A stretch of DNA of 64,000 nt, from the NCBI RefSeq assembly GCF_025118155.1, contig NW_026251395.1:124001-188000 (forward strand), in the 5' to 3' direction. The stretch is from Cokeromyces recurvatus. Taxonomy: Eukaryota > Mucoromycota > Mucoromycetes > Mucorales > Mucoraceae. Numbering within the stretch: the first letter of the stretch is position 1; every line of letters begins with the position of its first letter. Made by a program: the position numbers and the translations under genes. Below the pieces are notes generated by a model. That model was not told the DNA's origin. It saw only the letters and a list, made by a program, of their open reading frames with translations, and made no database searches. Positions 11,508 to 23,479 of the stretch are shown one piece after another.

Positions 11508-14500
11508 ATGATACCATTTCAGCACAATTCATTGAAAAAAGACATACCCCTCTTAAAAATTGATCAAACTAATGTCCATTATACTATAAATAAAGTCATG
11601 TCATCGCCAGACTCAACACCGCCTTCTTCTCCAACTAGTCAGATTCTCCACTTACCACAACGTTACAAATTAAACCATTTGGCTCGTTCATTACTACTCA
11701 GTATTATTTTATTTTCATTAACATCACTATACATCATGTGGGATTCCTTTCAACATCATCAACGTGATGTTTCAGGCTGCAAAATTAGTTATATGCGACC
11801 AAAGTACATTAAACAAACTGACTTTGACAGTGAGATGACTCGATTTGCCGGAAAATATGGACTCTATCTTTATAGAGAAAAAGGTGTAGACCTCTTTGAT
11901 CAAGTAAACAGTTTAATCTATCTATCTATCTATATATATAAACAGTAAGCCTTAACACTTTTGTTTTATAGCCAACAGGTGTGCCAGTTTTATTCATTCC
12001 TGGTCATGCAGGAAGTTATAAACAGGTGCGATCAATAGCTGCTGAATCTGCATTTTATTATTATCGTAATTATGCTAATGATCCGGAGAAATGGCAACAA
12101 GGAGCTCGTAGTTTGGACTTCTTTACAGGTATAAATAATCTTAACGCAACTTTTTTTTTTCTTCTTCTAAAATAAAAATATTCCTATTTTGTTAGTTGAT
12201 TTTCATGAAGAGTTTTCAGCATTACATGGACAGTCTCTTCTTGAACAAGCAGAGTATTTAAATGACGCTATCGATTATATTCTTAAACTTTATTCACGTA
12301 ATAATATTGAAGATGGACAACGACCCGACCCTACCTCTGTCATTATCATTGGTCATTCAATGGGTGGTATTGTAGCACGTACTATGTTTACTATGGACAA
12401 TTATCAGCATGGCACCATCAATACCATTCTCACTATGTCAACCCCTCATATGTTACCACCAGCACCCTTTGACTGGAAAATTTCACAACTTTACGATGAT
12501 ATTAATCAATTTTGGCAATCAGGGTTCATTAGTACAAATACCACTGAGCATCGTAAAACGAACAGACACTACCAACCATTACCTGCTCATATATCATTAA
12601 GAGACATTTCAATTGTTTCTATGGCAGGTGGTACATTGGATAATACAGTTTGTAGTGATTCAACAAATTTGGGGTCGATTGTGCCAGCCACACATGGATT
12701 TACCGTCTTTTCAACTGCCGTACCTGATGTCTGGACAGCTGCTGATCATGTCTCCATCCTCACCTGTAATCAACTTGTCAAAGTAGTTGCTAAAACACTT
12801 ATAGATCTTGTTGATGTACGTCGTGGGTCTCAAACAAAGTCCCTTGAGGAACGTATGACGATTATGCGAAGAGCTTTCTTAACAGGCCTTGAAGATCGTT
12901 CAGGCAATATTCAGCTAGGAAATCTTACCTTTTATCAAACTAATTCCCCTACAGTAACTTTTTTAAAGCCCGGAGAAAGATGGGTAATTAAACAACAACA
13001 ATTAGCTACACCCAGCATAGTTTTTTTGCCCACAGTGGCCAATGCAGACGCATTCGCCATTTTGTCAGATGATAATGATGGGAGTCGATTTGAACTGATG
13101 CTATGTTCAGAAGTTGAAAGAATAAACAGTAGTCCAACTGTTGCATGTCGATCGATTCAGTCGATTATTGTTCCTGTACCAGCGTCTGTTCAGAATATCC
13201 AGTATCCATTTTCAGGAGAACACTTTAGCTTTGCCAGTCTTGAGTTTCAGGAGATGGGAACCTTTAGTTGGTTGGCTGTAAGAGATCGAGGACATGGGAA
13301 GGGTACATTTTTGATTGTTGAACCATTTATGAGAGCTGTGAATCATCAAACAATTCGACAATCCATGCTATCCATTGCCCTAGAAGGCGTACATGCTAAG
13401 ATGGGACCTGCCCTTTTTACATCCATACGTATACCTTCTATCGAGAGTCCCATTTTAGCTTATCACCTCAAGGTCTCCAGAAATTGTCAACATCAAAAGC
13501 AACAACTATTTTCACCTTTTTTAAGACAATCCATCTCAACTATGCATGAATCTAAATTTTATGTCAATTTAGCAAATAATCCTGAAGCAGAAACAGATCT
13601 TTCAATTCATGGTCGTACCGCATTTACGTCCTTGGTTAGTAGTGGCTCGGAAAAGGGACTTTCATTACAAGTCTGGATGGATCCTACTTGCCCTGATCCA
13701 CTAGAACTTGACTTATATATTGACTGGTATGGAAGCTTGGGTCGTCTAGGTTTCCGAAATGGTATTATGCTTGCTACCTTTTCCTATATTGTTGTCATGT
13801 TGGTGTTTGCGACTCAAATCAAATGCTACAATGATACGGGTATTTATCCACATTTTGGACAGGGTCTAGCATTTTGTTTCAAGAGGACATTCCCTTTCGT
13901 CATGCTCTGTTTAGCCATCTGTAGTATTTTACAGGTTTGTGCACCCCAACTTTTACTACCATGGGAAGATATTTTAAATGGTAATACAGATAGCTTCTTT
14001 TGGTGGATTCCCTTAGTAGGTATTCTGCTTAGTATAGGCATCGTCAGTCTTCTTTGGCTGTTTATTGAATGTTCCGTTCGTCTAATGAGTTGTCTTTTCG
14101 AACAATCCATCTGGACCAATATTTCGGTGAGTGTCCGTTTTCAACGCAAAGAAAGCGAACAAGAACAACTTCAGCGAAGATTTATAATCACACTCATCTT
14201 ATTTTTATTGGTGGCTACCTTTATTCCTTATCAATTTGTATTTGTTGTTGCTTTCCTTGTTCAAATCGTGACATGTATACGTGCATTTTTAAAAACAAAG
14301 GCATCGGTAAAGTACTTGAAATAATAACAATTTCTTTTCTTTTTTTTAACTTCTTTTTTTTTATATATACATATACGTTTATAGTTTAATCGAACAGGGT
14401 TAAAAAAATCGAATCGATATAATTATATGATCTCGATTTTACTTTTATTTTTTACATTATTACCCTTCAATCTACCTATTTTATTGGTTTGGATACGTAA

Positions 14501-14934
14501 TATTTCTGTACATTGGTTTGTGCCATTCTCTTCAGATCACAGTGTAATGGCAATAGCCCCCTTCATCATTTATGTTGAAATTCTGACAAGTCAGAAAAGG
14601 ATGCTTCCAAGACAAAAGAACAGGTAAGAGAGGGAAAATTAAAACAAAACAAAACAAAACAAAACAAAACAAAACAAAACAAAATACTAATTTTTGCTGA
14701 ATCATTTAAACTTATTCATGTAGATTTTGGAGACTGGTCACTTATGCTATCATGTATTATATTGTAATTTATGCATTTTTGTACGGCATTAAATATACGC
14801 ATTGGATTTACTTTTTATCAAATAATCTTGTCTTCTGGTTCTTGTTGCTCCATTTTCGTCACTCACATTATGGATCTTTGTCGTATCGATATATTATAGA
14901 TCATCTTTTAATTGTGAATAAGAAACATTCATAA
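11508..14934 (+). CDS. BST1: GPI inositol-deacylase (Bst1/PGAP1 family)
   Basis: Removes the acyl chain from the inositol of GPI anchors in the endoplasmic reticulum, which is needed for ER exit of GPI-anchored proteins. Exons are 11508-11903, 11972-12128, 12196-14306, 14385-14623 and 14724-14934 (1037 codons). An in-frame ATG at 11598 is an alternative start. An N-terminal membrane segment (LLLSIILFSLTSLYIMW) is followed by the PGAP1 alpha/beta-hydrolase domain with FIPGHAGSYKQVRSIA, FHEEFSALHG and the nucleophile motif GHSMGG (Ser about 239). The C-terminal third carries several hydrophobic membrane spans. The family signature WFVPFSSDHSV is split from the main exon by an intron. The length agrees with yeast Bst1 (about 1030 aa). 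Its 3' end lies 97 bp from the convergent eL28 gene. Confidence 0.95.
14638..14684 (+). repeat. (AAAAC)n microsatellite in a BST1 intron
   Basis: About nine perfect AAAAC units lie just after the donor of the last BST1 intron. This is a simple sequence repeat with no coding role. Confidence 0.9.
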
Positions 14935-15030
14935 CGTTAGACGTTTTACTTACATACTAATTACTATACTTAATAAAAAACAATAGAATTTATTTTTTTT
15001 CTTTCCTTTTTTTAAAAAAAAAAAAAAAAC

Positions 15031-15644
15031 TTAGTTCTTTTGAGCACGGAGACCCTTAGATTCTTTCTTGGCACGAACTTTCTTGGGTTGTTGAGAAGAA
15101 ATGATAGCAGAGGCACGAGCAACAGCAGCCTATAAACAAACAAACACACACACACACACATGCCCCATTAATATATTTCTAAATATCTCTTTCAAGAAAG
15201 AAAAAAAAAGATTTTTTTCCTGTCAACTTACAGCACGAAGGTCAGGTCTGTAGTGGCTACGAGCAATCAAGTTGGCAACAGACTTGGCAGTTTGACGACG
15301 GGTCTTGGCAATAACAACAGAGTTAACAGACTTGGCAGGAGAGTTTTCCTTCTTGGCCTTGCGAGTGGTGACACGGATACCACGAGCAACAGGAAGAATG
15401 GAGACGTTCTTTAAAAAAAGAAAAAAAAAAGTCAATAAACAGACAAAAAAATCGAACTGTTTCCTATCATCTCTTTTTCTTTTTCTCTTCCTCTTTATTT
15501 TACCTTGTAGTTGGCAAGACCAGAGTATTTGAAAGAGTTAATGTTCTTCAAGTTGGAAGGTTCGGAAGAGAATTGAACACCTTGACGCTTAACAAGGAAA
15601 GAATTGTTGTTCTTGATGATAGCCCAAACCAAATCAGCACTCAT
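15031..15644 (-). CDS. RPL28: 60S ribosomal protein eL28
   Basis: Structural protein of the large cytosolic ribosomal subunit. Minus-strand exons are 15644-15504, 15408-15232 and 15129-15031, giving 138 aa, typical for eL28. The sequence opens [19 protein letters not shown], followed by [19 protein letters not shown]. It continues with an Arg/Lys-rich middle ([10 protein letters not shown]), HYRPDLRA and a basic tail rich in Lys and Ala. Both introns are phase 0, and both donors are strong (GTAAAA and GTAAGT). A (CA)n run sits in the second intron. The name eL28 is used here for the family of human RPL28, which Saccharomyces lacks. Confidence 0.93.
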
Positions 15645-16009
15645 CTATTTTTATTTCCCCCCAGAAAAAAAAAATAAATATGTATATGTACACACAATTA
15701 ATTACAATTTCGCATTTTCGATGAATTTCCTTTTTTTTTTTTTTTTTTTTTTCTTTCTTTCTTAATTTCCAGTGTTTGAAATATTGAATATTAAACTTAC
15801 GTTAAATTATTTGACGTTGAAAAACGGAAAAAAAGAGGAAGGAAAAAAAATAAAAAAATTTTAAAGTTGCTACTTTGCTTCAGTAGGTGTCAAAGGGAAA
15901 AAAAAAAAAAAAATACAGTCATGATTTCATTGGCTTATAGTAGGTGGCTTAGCCGACCTTTTATTATTACCAGCAGATCATAATAATCAATATGTATACA
16001 CATATATAA

Positions 16010-17669
16010 TTAATAACTATCTTTGTCGGCACCAGCAATACGTTTACCCTGAACATAAACATGCTTCAAATTCTCACTACTTCCATTAAATAAAAACTTT
16101 TGTACTTTTTGTAATATCGTTTCACCACCCATCAAGTCCACAGATCCACCTTCTAAATCAACCCAAAGGGCATCAAAGGCCTTACCCACCTGGAAGTTTC
16201 CAATCGTCTCTTCTAAGCCTAATACACGAGCACCACCCATTGTAGCTAAATAAAGTAATTCAGCAGGACTCAATGGTGCATAATCCTTATTGCCATCTCG
16301 ATCACGGGCCAAAATTTTACATGTCTTGGAGGCAAAGAAACTAGATCTGATAGCATCCAACATAGAAGGCTGGAAACCACCTGCGACGTCTGTACCCAAA
16401 CCCAACTTGTCAACACCTCGTTCTAACATCCTTCGAACATCACAAATACCGCTGTGTAAGGAAAAGTTAGAGTTAGCGCAATGAGAGATACCGACTCTCT
16501 TACGAATCAAGAGATCGATTTCATCATCTGTCATATGAACACAGTGAGCCATATAACTACGTTCAGTTAACAAACCATGATCATCATAAACAGAGGTATA
16601 ATCCTTAGAATCCTTAAAGAGGGAACAGGTAAAAGAGATTTCGTCGGGATTTTCGCAAAGATGTGATTGAATAGGTACCTGATAACGATCAGCGAGTTCT
16701 CCCAAGGCATTCAAAAGCTTTGAACTACAGGTGATTGCAAAACGAGGGGTAATGACAGGCGTAACAAGTCCCTGTTGTGCTTGAACATATTGAATAAATG
16801 CTTCAGTATCCCTTATACTATCCTCTGTTTTTTCAATATAATAGTCGGGTGCATTTTGATCCATGTTGACTTTACCAACATAGGCTCGTTGACCGAGTTG
16901 ATGCAAGATATCAACAAGACGTTTACAGCTCTCAACATGAATCGTGGCGAACCAACTGCAGGTTGTGGTACCGTTCTTGATAAAACGACGGACAACGGCT
17001 TCATAGGCGCGTGCAGCATGATCTGTATCCTTAAAATCGGATTCACAAGGAAAGACATAGGTATCAAGCCATTCAAGGAGCTGAAGATCCATACCTGACC
17101 CTGCAAACATGTATTGTGGTGCATGCTAAAGACAAAAAAAAAAAAAAATTAGTGAGAGAATTTTATATAAATATATGAATTATTTACAGCATGTGTATCA
17201 ACAAATCCAGGTATAAGGAACTGTTCAGGACCTAACTTGTGAATCTTGAAAAATAAAAAAAAAAAAAAAAATAAAAATAAAAATAAAAATAAAAATAAAA
17301 ATAAAAATAAAAATAAAAATAAAAATAAAAATAAAAATAAAAATAAAAATAAAAATAAAAATAAAAATAAAAATAAAAATAAAAATAAAAATAAAAATAA
17401 AAATAAAAATAAAAATAAAAATAAAAATAAATAAATAAATAAGCAGAAATAAAAAAAAAAAAAAAAATAAGATAAACTTTTACCTTGGCATTCTCTCCCC
17501 AAGATTGATGAGAAAATAAAAAGTCTTCAAAATCGTTTACATTTCTTTCAAGATGAACAATTGTACCCTTTTTATTGTCAATTACAAGGACTCCTTGAGA
17601 GATGATGTCTAATTCAGACAAAGAAAGTGAATGGACAAATGTTCCATAATAAATAACGTAATCTGACAT
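16010..17669 (-). CDS. GUD1: Guanine deaminase
   Basis: Hydrolyses guanine to xanthine and ammonia in purine salvage and catabolism; cytosolic and zinc-dependent. Minus-strand exons are 17669-17484, 17244-17188 and 17125-16010 (452 aa). The amidohydrolase signature PGFVDTHAHAPQY provides the HxH zinc ligands (His80, His82) and is interrupted by intron 2 between Ala81 and His82. Further motifs are QSHLCEN, AHCVHMTDDE, GISHCANSN and LGTDVAGG, which supply the remaining His and Asp ligands of the family. Length and motif order match fungal and animal guanine deaminases. Intron 1 is almost entirely an AAAAAT hexanucleotide repeat. The gene reads leftward between eL28 and the epsin gene. Confidence 0.95.
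17267..17432. repeat. (AAAAAT)n hexanucleotide array in a guanine deaminase intron
   Basis: About 27 nearly perfect AAAAAT units fill most of intron 1. The array is flanked by poly(A) on both sides, and its last units are shorter AAAT units. It creates a spurious Lys-Asn open frame on the plus strand and a Tyr-Phe frame on the minus strand, neither of which is a gene. Confidence 0.95.
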
Positions 17670-17916
17670 GATCTCTGTTAAAAAAGATGAATGGAATCAA
17701 AAGTTTCATAATTATAATGATAAAATGGTAAATCTACTTATTTTATTGGTCAAGTTTGTTACACACAATTTTTCATGAAAACCGTAAATTAGTTTTCTAG
17801 AAATAAAAGCTTCAAATCTTTTATTTTAGTAATAAAATCCATGTTAATTATGTTTATACAGCAGCAATGTACAGTAATTTTCTTGTTAACTTTTTTTTTT
17901 CTTTTCTTTTTTTTTC

Positions 17917-19578
17917 TTAGAGTAAAAGATCATCAAAAGCAGAAGAAGTGGAAGTATTGGGATGAGGTTTCGATGTCGTTGTTTCAGTTGAATCACTCTT
18001 ATTATTGGCCCAATTATTCCAACTAGCCTGTACACTATTGTTCTTTAAAGTATTCATAGAAGGTCCAGTCTTGGCTTGCGTATTTGTAGTATTTTTACCT
18101 AAAGAATCAAGAGATACGAAATTAGAAGCTTGAGCCCATATGCCCATATTAATGACATCAGTCTTTGTTTCTTTCTTATCGTTTATTGCTGGAGTTGGAG
18201 TAGAGGGAGTAGCGGAACCAAGTAGATCAGATGATTTTTGTGAATTAACAGTCGTTGTAGTAATAGGTGTTGTATTTAATAAATCAAATAAATCATGTTG
18301 TTGTTTATTTTCTACTGAATATTGGAAATCAGTAAACTCGTCATCAATAATATTAGACGATTCCTTATTTTCTTCTTCTTTAACTACACCGCCACATGTA
18401 AATTCACCCCAGTCGTCGTCATCATCATCTTCTTCTTCTCCTTCCTTGTCACTTTTATTTTCATTTTCAATTCTTTCTTCTTCTTCTTCTTCTTCTTCCT
18501 CGTCATACCGACTTGATTGATGAGGATAAGGTGTCTCCTCTCCAAAACTCAAAGCATCTCCATTAAAGCTAATACCTCCTCCACTTGAAGAGCCAAAGAA
18601 AGAGTCACTACCAAATCCTACATAACGATTACTACCATTTACACCACCACCACCAAGTCTACTAAATCCACTTAGTGAAGAGGAAGAAGAGCCCATAAAG
18701 TTACCGCCTTCTTCAGATCCAACACCAACATATTTGGTTCGATTCTTTTTCGCTATCTTTCTCTCTGTTCTAATCTTTTCAGTGTTGCTTAATAATTCAA
18801 TAATTTCTTTAGCTCTATTTCGAACTTTACAAGCAAAACATATTAACACACACACACACAAGTCTAACTTTAATTGTCGCCTTACTGTTAATTCCTTCAT
18901 CTTTTCCTTTATCATCAATATAATAAAAATTACGTAGAATCTTGATCATAGAAACATGAGAGCGAGCATCATCAACAACACGTTCTGAGCCATTTTTGAT
19001 AAGGTATTCTAAAAGAACCAGTGCCTAAGTAATAAATATACAAGTTAAATCCATGCATATAAATAAATAAATGTATGAATGTATGTATTACCTTGTAAAT
19101 TTGTCTCCATTGTTTAGATTCTTTTTCGGTAAATCTTCTATAAATTGTTGGCATAATTTCATTAAAGTATTGACTTAAAATAGGTATAAATTTTAGTCAC
19201 TATTTCATACACACTATTATCATTACTTTACTAATTATAGGTGCCTTGTGCAATTTCTTGCATAAGTGTACTGGAAGCACCCCAGGGATCATTACTAGTT
19301 GCCTCATGAACCTTGGTTTCCATTTCTGTATAATTCAACACTACACTTTTCCTATATTAAACAAGTCCAGTTAATTGCTTGTTCTATTTCTTTTCATTTC
19401 TCTCTTTTTCTCTCTTTTTTTTTTTTTTTTTTTTTTTTCTCATTTACAATTTATTCACCACATCCTATACATATGAACGATAAGGGTTAATCTTCATCTC
19501 AACTAAAGTGTTGCTCAGTGACTTTTTTACCTTAACTTCCCAAACGTCAGGAATTTGAAAATTAGGTATAGAATTCAT
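17917..19578 (-). CDS. ENTH-domain epsin of the Ent3/CLINT1 type
   Basis: Clathrin adaptor accessory protein expected at the trans-Golgi/endosome. Minus-strand exons are 19578-19531, 19464-19448 (17 nt), 19351-19232, 19173-19092, 19024-18886 and 18824-17917 (437 aa). The ENTH domain (residues about 10-150) shows LNYTEMETKVHEATSNDPWG, IMPTIYRRFTEKESKQWRQIYK, LLEYLIKNGSERVVDDAR and IRNRAKEIIELL. KYVGVG follows, as in CLINT1/epsinR. The C-terminal half is disordered, Gly/Ser- and Asp/Glu-rich, and carries DDDWGEF, which looks like a gamma-ear (GGA/AP-1) binding motif. The protein ends FDDLLL, resembling a clathrin box. The final exon contains a CTT/GAA microsatellite encoding an acidic run. The microexon restores the DVVNKL helix expected in ENTH domains. 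Confidence 0.9.
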
Positions 19579-20049
19579 AATTGCTTATTTTATGGAAAAG
19601 AGTGGAAAACAATCTATTCCATAGTTCTTTTACTTTAAATTCAGATGCTTTTCTTCAGTTATCGTCTAATTAAAATTCAGACAATTGGATTAGAGACATT
19701 TATTCTAGGTTTTTTTATTTTTTTTTTTTTTTGACAAAAATCCCTCAACAGTACTTAACATGAGAATTACATATTGAGTTTTGATATCTTCATTTTAGAC
19801 TTTAAATAATGAAAACATTATAGAGAGATATCTCCTTATTACTAAATACTTTATCAAAATATAGAAATATGTCTGTATTAATTTAGCTTCTTCAATAACA
19901 TATAATAATTCTAGATGCATGGCAAGCTGAATTATATAATTATTATTCCGAGCCGGATTTTTTTTTTTTTTTTTTTTTTGGCTTCATATAAAAAAGTAAT
20001 TTTAATGATATGTCTTGTTTGTTCCTTTCACATCCATTTAAATTAAAAT
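19579..20049. other. Divergent spacer between epsin and uS11 genes
   Basis: About 470 bp separates two start codons facing apart, so it should hold both promoters. I see T-rich tracts, including a run of about 20 T near 19959-19979, but no motif I can name. Confidence 0.4.
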
Positions 20050-20768
20050 ATGGCAAGTATTTATGTTGATCCATCCATCCATCCAACCAACTAATCTAAT
20101 ATTATAAAATAGTCCAAGAAGGCTGCTCCCAAGACTGTTGAAAAGGTCACCCTTGGCCCTCAAGTTCGTGAAGGTGAACTTGTTTTTGGTGTTGCTCACA
20201 TCTTTGCTTCTTTCAACGATACCTTTGTTCATGTCACTGATCTTTCTGGACGTGAAACTATTGCCCGTGTTACTGGTAAGTTATTTTACTAAATAATAAC
20301 TATAAAAAGAAGGACGCCACTTTTTTTATTTTATTTTTTTTTTGTTACATGACAAAAAGAAAAAAAAAAGTCGAGCGGCGTGTGTTTTTTTTGAGAAAGA
20401 ATGGTTTACTAAAAGAAAAACACATCCCCCTCCGTGTTCCTTTGAATGTTTTTTTTTTTATTTTCTCCCTCCCAAATAAAATAGGTGGTATGCAAGTTAA
20501 GGCTGATCGTGATGAGTCTTCACCTTATGCTGCCATGTTGGCCGCTCAACAAGTTGCAGCTAAATGTAAGGAATTGGGTATTAATGCCTTGCATATTAAG
20601 TTGAGAGCCACTGGTGGTACTGGTACCAAGACACCTGGTCCTGGTGGTCAAGCTGCTCTTCGTGCTCTTGCCCGTGCTGGCATGAGAATTGGTCGTATTG
20701 AAGACGTTACCCCCATTCCTACTGACTCTACTCGTAGAAAGGGTGGTCGTCGTGGTCGTCGTCTTTAA
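20050..20768 (+). CDS. RPS14: 40S ribosomal protein uS11 (S14)
   Basis: Component of the small cytosolic ribosomal subunit platform. Exons 2 and 3 are 20113-20275 and 20485-20768. They encode [78 protein letters not shown] and the C-terminal RRGRRL, nearly invariant in eukaryotes. The tiny first exon is less certain. The in-frame solution is 20050-20064 (MASIY) with a GTTGAT donor, giving 153 aa. The better-looking GTATTT donor seven bases earlier would break the frame. A very short first exon is common in fungal RPS14 genes. Intron 2 (209 nt) shows no snoRNA boxes that I can see. Confidence 0.95.
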
Positions 20769-20985
20769 ACGATTTATCCTTTATCTTTTTCTTCATTTAT
20801 TTTCATCATGTATTAAAATAAATGTTTATTTGTAAATATAAAATACCATTTAATCATATATAATAAAGGCACGTGAGAAGGAATGAATAATGTCACACGC
20901 TTCGTATGCAGCATATAAAAAGGAGTTGTTATGATTTTCCTTTCCTTTCCTTTCTTTTTTTCTTTTTATTTCATTTTATAAGAAT

Positions 20986-21435
20986 ATGCGTTCAGTTGTT
21001 CAATTTTTTCGTTCACATCCTGATTTAACACCTCTTCTTATCATTACTGGCTTTGGATGTACGGCTGCATTAAGGTAAGAAAAAGAAGAGGTAATACAAA
21101 CATTTAGAAAAAAAGGAACTCATCACCAATGCATGTAATCTTCTTCTAGTTTTCCACGTAAAGAATAAATAAATAGCAGCAGTAGTAGTTTATTTTTTTT
21201 TTATACTAAATTATGATTTTTAGTTTATTTGCTTAGAACACATCCTGAAATACAAATTGATAAAAAGAATAATCCTTATCCCTGGAGACATGTTAAACAA
21301 CATGAAAATATTAAGGTATACACATCTTTACTTTCTTAAGCCCTTTCTTTTGTTAACTCTACTTTATTTAAGCTTATTAATGCTACTCCTGATTTTTATG
21401 AATCACGTAAAAATATTAAATATCCTGAATATTAA
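20986..21435 (+). CDS. NDUFA4/B12D-family mitochondrial inner-membrane subunit
   Basis: Small respiratory-chain subunit of the NDUFA4 (MLRQ/B12D) family, associated with cytochrome oxidase or complex I. Exons are 20986-21074, 21237-21315 and 21373-21435, giving 76 aa. The protein has an N-terminal hydrophobic helix (LTPLLIITGFGCTAAL) followed by RTHPEIQIDKKNNPYPWR, which matches the family HPE..DRKNNPEPW signature, and ends ESRKNIKYPEY. Total length fits the 70-90 aa family range. The second exon starts at the later of two nearby acceptors, because the earlier one introduces a stop. It follows uS11 on the same strand, 217 bp downstream. Confidence 0.88.
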
Positions 21436-21621
21436 ACATTTTTTTTTATAATAAAAATAACAATTTAAACAAAACTATTCTCCTTAAAATAAAGAAATAC
21501 AATAAAAATAAGAAAAAAAAAGTTGTTGTACAATTAAGCGGACTACGAAATACAATCGGATTGCATAAATAATAGTGTGTTCGGCTTTTATAGATCCGAT
21601 CATTCTTCTTCTATCATCAAT

Positions 21622-22986
21622 TTAATCCAAGTCTTCTGTATAATTGGCAGGGAAAAAGCCTCGTTTATTTCCAATTTCACCTTCCCACCAACTTTCTCTA
21701 TTATCTAATCGCTTTGTAACAATAATATGATCACCTGTTTGAAATGAAAGATCAGAGGATTGATCACTGTGGTAGTCATATTTAGCTACTACGACTGTCA
21801 TGTCGTTATGATGAATAGGTTGTGATGTTGATTCCTTCAAATCATTTCCATAAAAAGGATTCGTATGTGTAGTAGAAGAAGATGGCTCATTGTAAGTTGT
21901 CTTGGAATCTATTCTATGTGGAGGCAGAGTATTAGTATTAGATGGCTGATAAGGGGGTGGAGGATCCTCATATTCCTCTTCTGAAGCTTTTGGTTGTTGA
22001 TGAGCATGATTTGAACCTTCTATATTTGAAGTAGAGGTAGTAGATGGAGCATATGGCATTCGATTGTCTAAACTGGATGTGATCGAAGATGTTTCAGGAC
22101 TGGCATATTTAGACTTTGTAGGAGCAAAAGGTAAACCAGGTCGAGGTCCAGCTCCTAAAGAATTCAAAATTTCATAAAGTCGAGCAGCATCCTCTACAGG
22201 TGGAACAGCACCTGTTAAAATCTCACGTGCTGAAATGGGTCGACCATAATAGGCCTGATTTGTATTCACCCGTTCAGAGATCTTAGATCCCTCAAGGGAA
22301 TATCCAAAATAAAGTCCCTTAGAAGAACAATAAGAGTATGTAGCAGCAATATGGCTTGAGTTAGATGCTGAAGCTGAAATATCCGCTGCACGACCAAAAG
22401 GTCCAGCTGCTAAAGAAACTCCTATACCTAATTGAAGTTGTCCTCCTCCATCAAAAAATGCTTTTACTGCTGCTCGATAATTCATGACAATAATAGAATC
22501 AATCACTTCCCCACCTATTTGCTGTCCAACACCCTTTAAGAAAAAAAAAAGTTAATATATATTATGCAAAAAAAAAAAAAAAAAAATTACAAATGACGAC
22601 ATAGATACGCCAGAAGGAGCAGACCAACCTATAATAATATAATACTAAGTAAATTAAATAAATAAATTAGAATAAGATACTCTTACTGCCATCTGGGAGT
22701 CTACAACAAATGTTCATTTATAATTTTAAACACATTGTATAAATAATACATTGTCTTTATTTTCTTGTCTTTACCTTGCTATAATAATACCAGTTCCATT
22801 CTTTGCCGAAAGCCATAATCCAATTCTCGTTAATCGAATAAATAGAATTCCATGGGCATTTTTAAGAACACTTGAGGGAATAAGCATCTTGACATCTCGA
22901 CCTTTTTTTGGATTTGTAAATAATTCCAATATTTGTACTGCACGTTGAATGTCTCCTTTTAATTCCTCTGGGCTTCTCTGTGGCAT
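21622..22986 (-). CDS. SYLF- and SH3-domain actin-binding protein (Ysc84/Lsb3/SH3YL1 family)
   Basis: Expected at cortical actin patches during endocytosis. Minus-strand exons are 22986-22775, 22700-22687 (14 nt), 22628-22591 and 22533-21622, giving 391 aa. The SYLF domain covers residues about 1-225: IPSSVLKNAHGILFIRLTRIG, SAKNGTGIIIAR, LPDGSWSAPSGVSM, GVGQQIGGEV, VSLAAGPFGRAADISASAS, YSYCSSKGLYFGYSLEG and ARLYEILNSLG. A Pro/Ser-rich linker with PPPPYQP follows. The C-terminal SH3 domain reads VVAKYDYHSDQSSDLSF, ESWWEGEIGNKRGFFPANY. The 14-nt microexon carries the conserved LPDG. The start may include an additional upstream exon, since the family usually has about ten more N-terminal residues. 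Confidence 0.93.
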
Positions 22987-23052
22987 AGTAAATTATATGT
23001 AAAAAGATAAATAAGAGAAAGAGAGAGATAATATAATAATTTTTCGGTAAGT

Positions 23053-23100
<48 letters not shown>

Positions 23101-23479
23101 CCATCGATAAGCTTTTCTTCTTTCTAAAGACGAAATAACTACGAAAGAGAAGAAAAAAAAAATTATATACTTCTTGGCGACATGTATTGAAACAAGAAAC
23201 TAGAGAAATGAAAAGTAAAAAAAAAAAAAAAATCAATTGAATTTATACATAAAATATGTTTATTAAAACAACGGATAAAAAACTGTAAATGTAATTTTTT
23301 GAGCTACTTAATTTTTTTTTTTATATTACATAATGTGCTGCAAAGGGATGACATACACAACAATGGCTGCTTTTGAATGCTAATTTAAAACAGTGGTCCC
23401 TTATTTTTTTTATTTTATTTTATTTATTTTATTCTTTTCCAACAGTTATTATTCTTATAGTTAAATAATCCATGTAATC
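22987..23479. other. Divergent spacer with a 41-T run
   Basis: Lies between the SYLF-SH3 and COX11 start codons. It holds an uninterrupted run of 41 T (23056-23096) and a second shorter A run. No gene is supported. Confidence 0.5.

Noticed and set aside
17149..17502. Long Phe/Leu, Tyr/Phe and Lys/Asn open frames on both strands
   Set aside because: They are translations of the AAAAAT repeat in the first guanine deaminase intron and of neighbouring poly(A); the real exons are joined around it.
18140..18520. Ser-rich plus-strand frames opposite the epsin gene
   Set aside because: Antisense of acidic and Ser/Thr codons in the epsin final exon, whose minus-strand frame has family motifs.
20276..20484. 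Intronic snoRNA in uS11
   Set aside because: No matching box C (RTGATGA) with box D (CTGA), nor H/ACA boxes in the intron.
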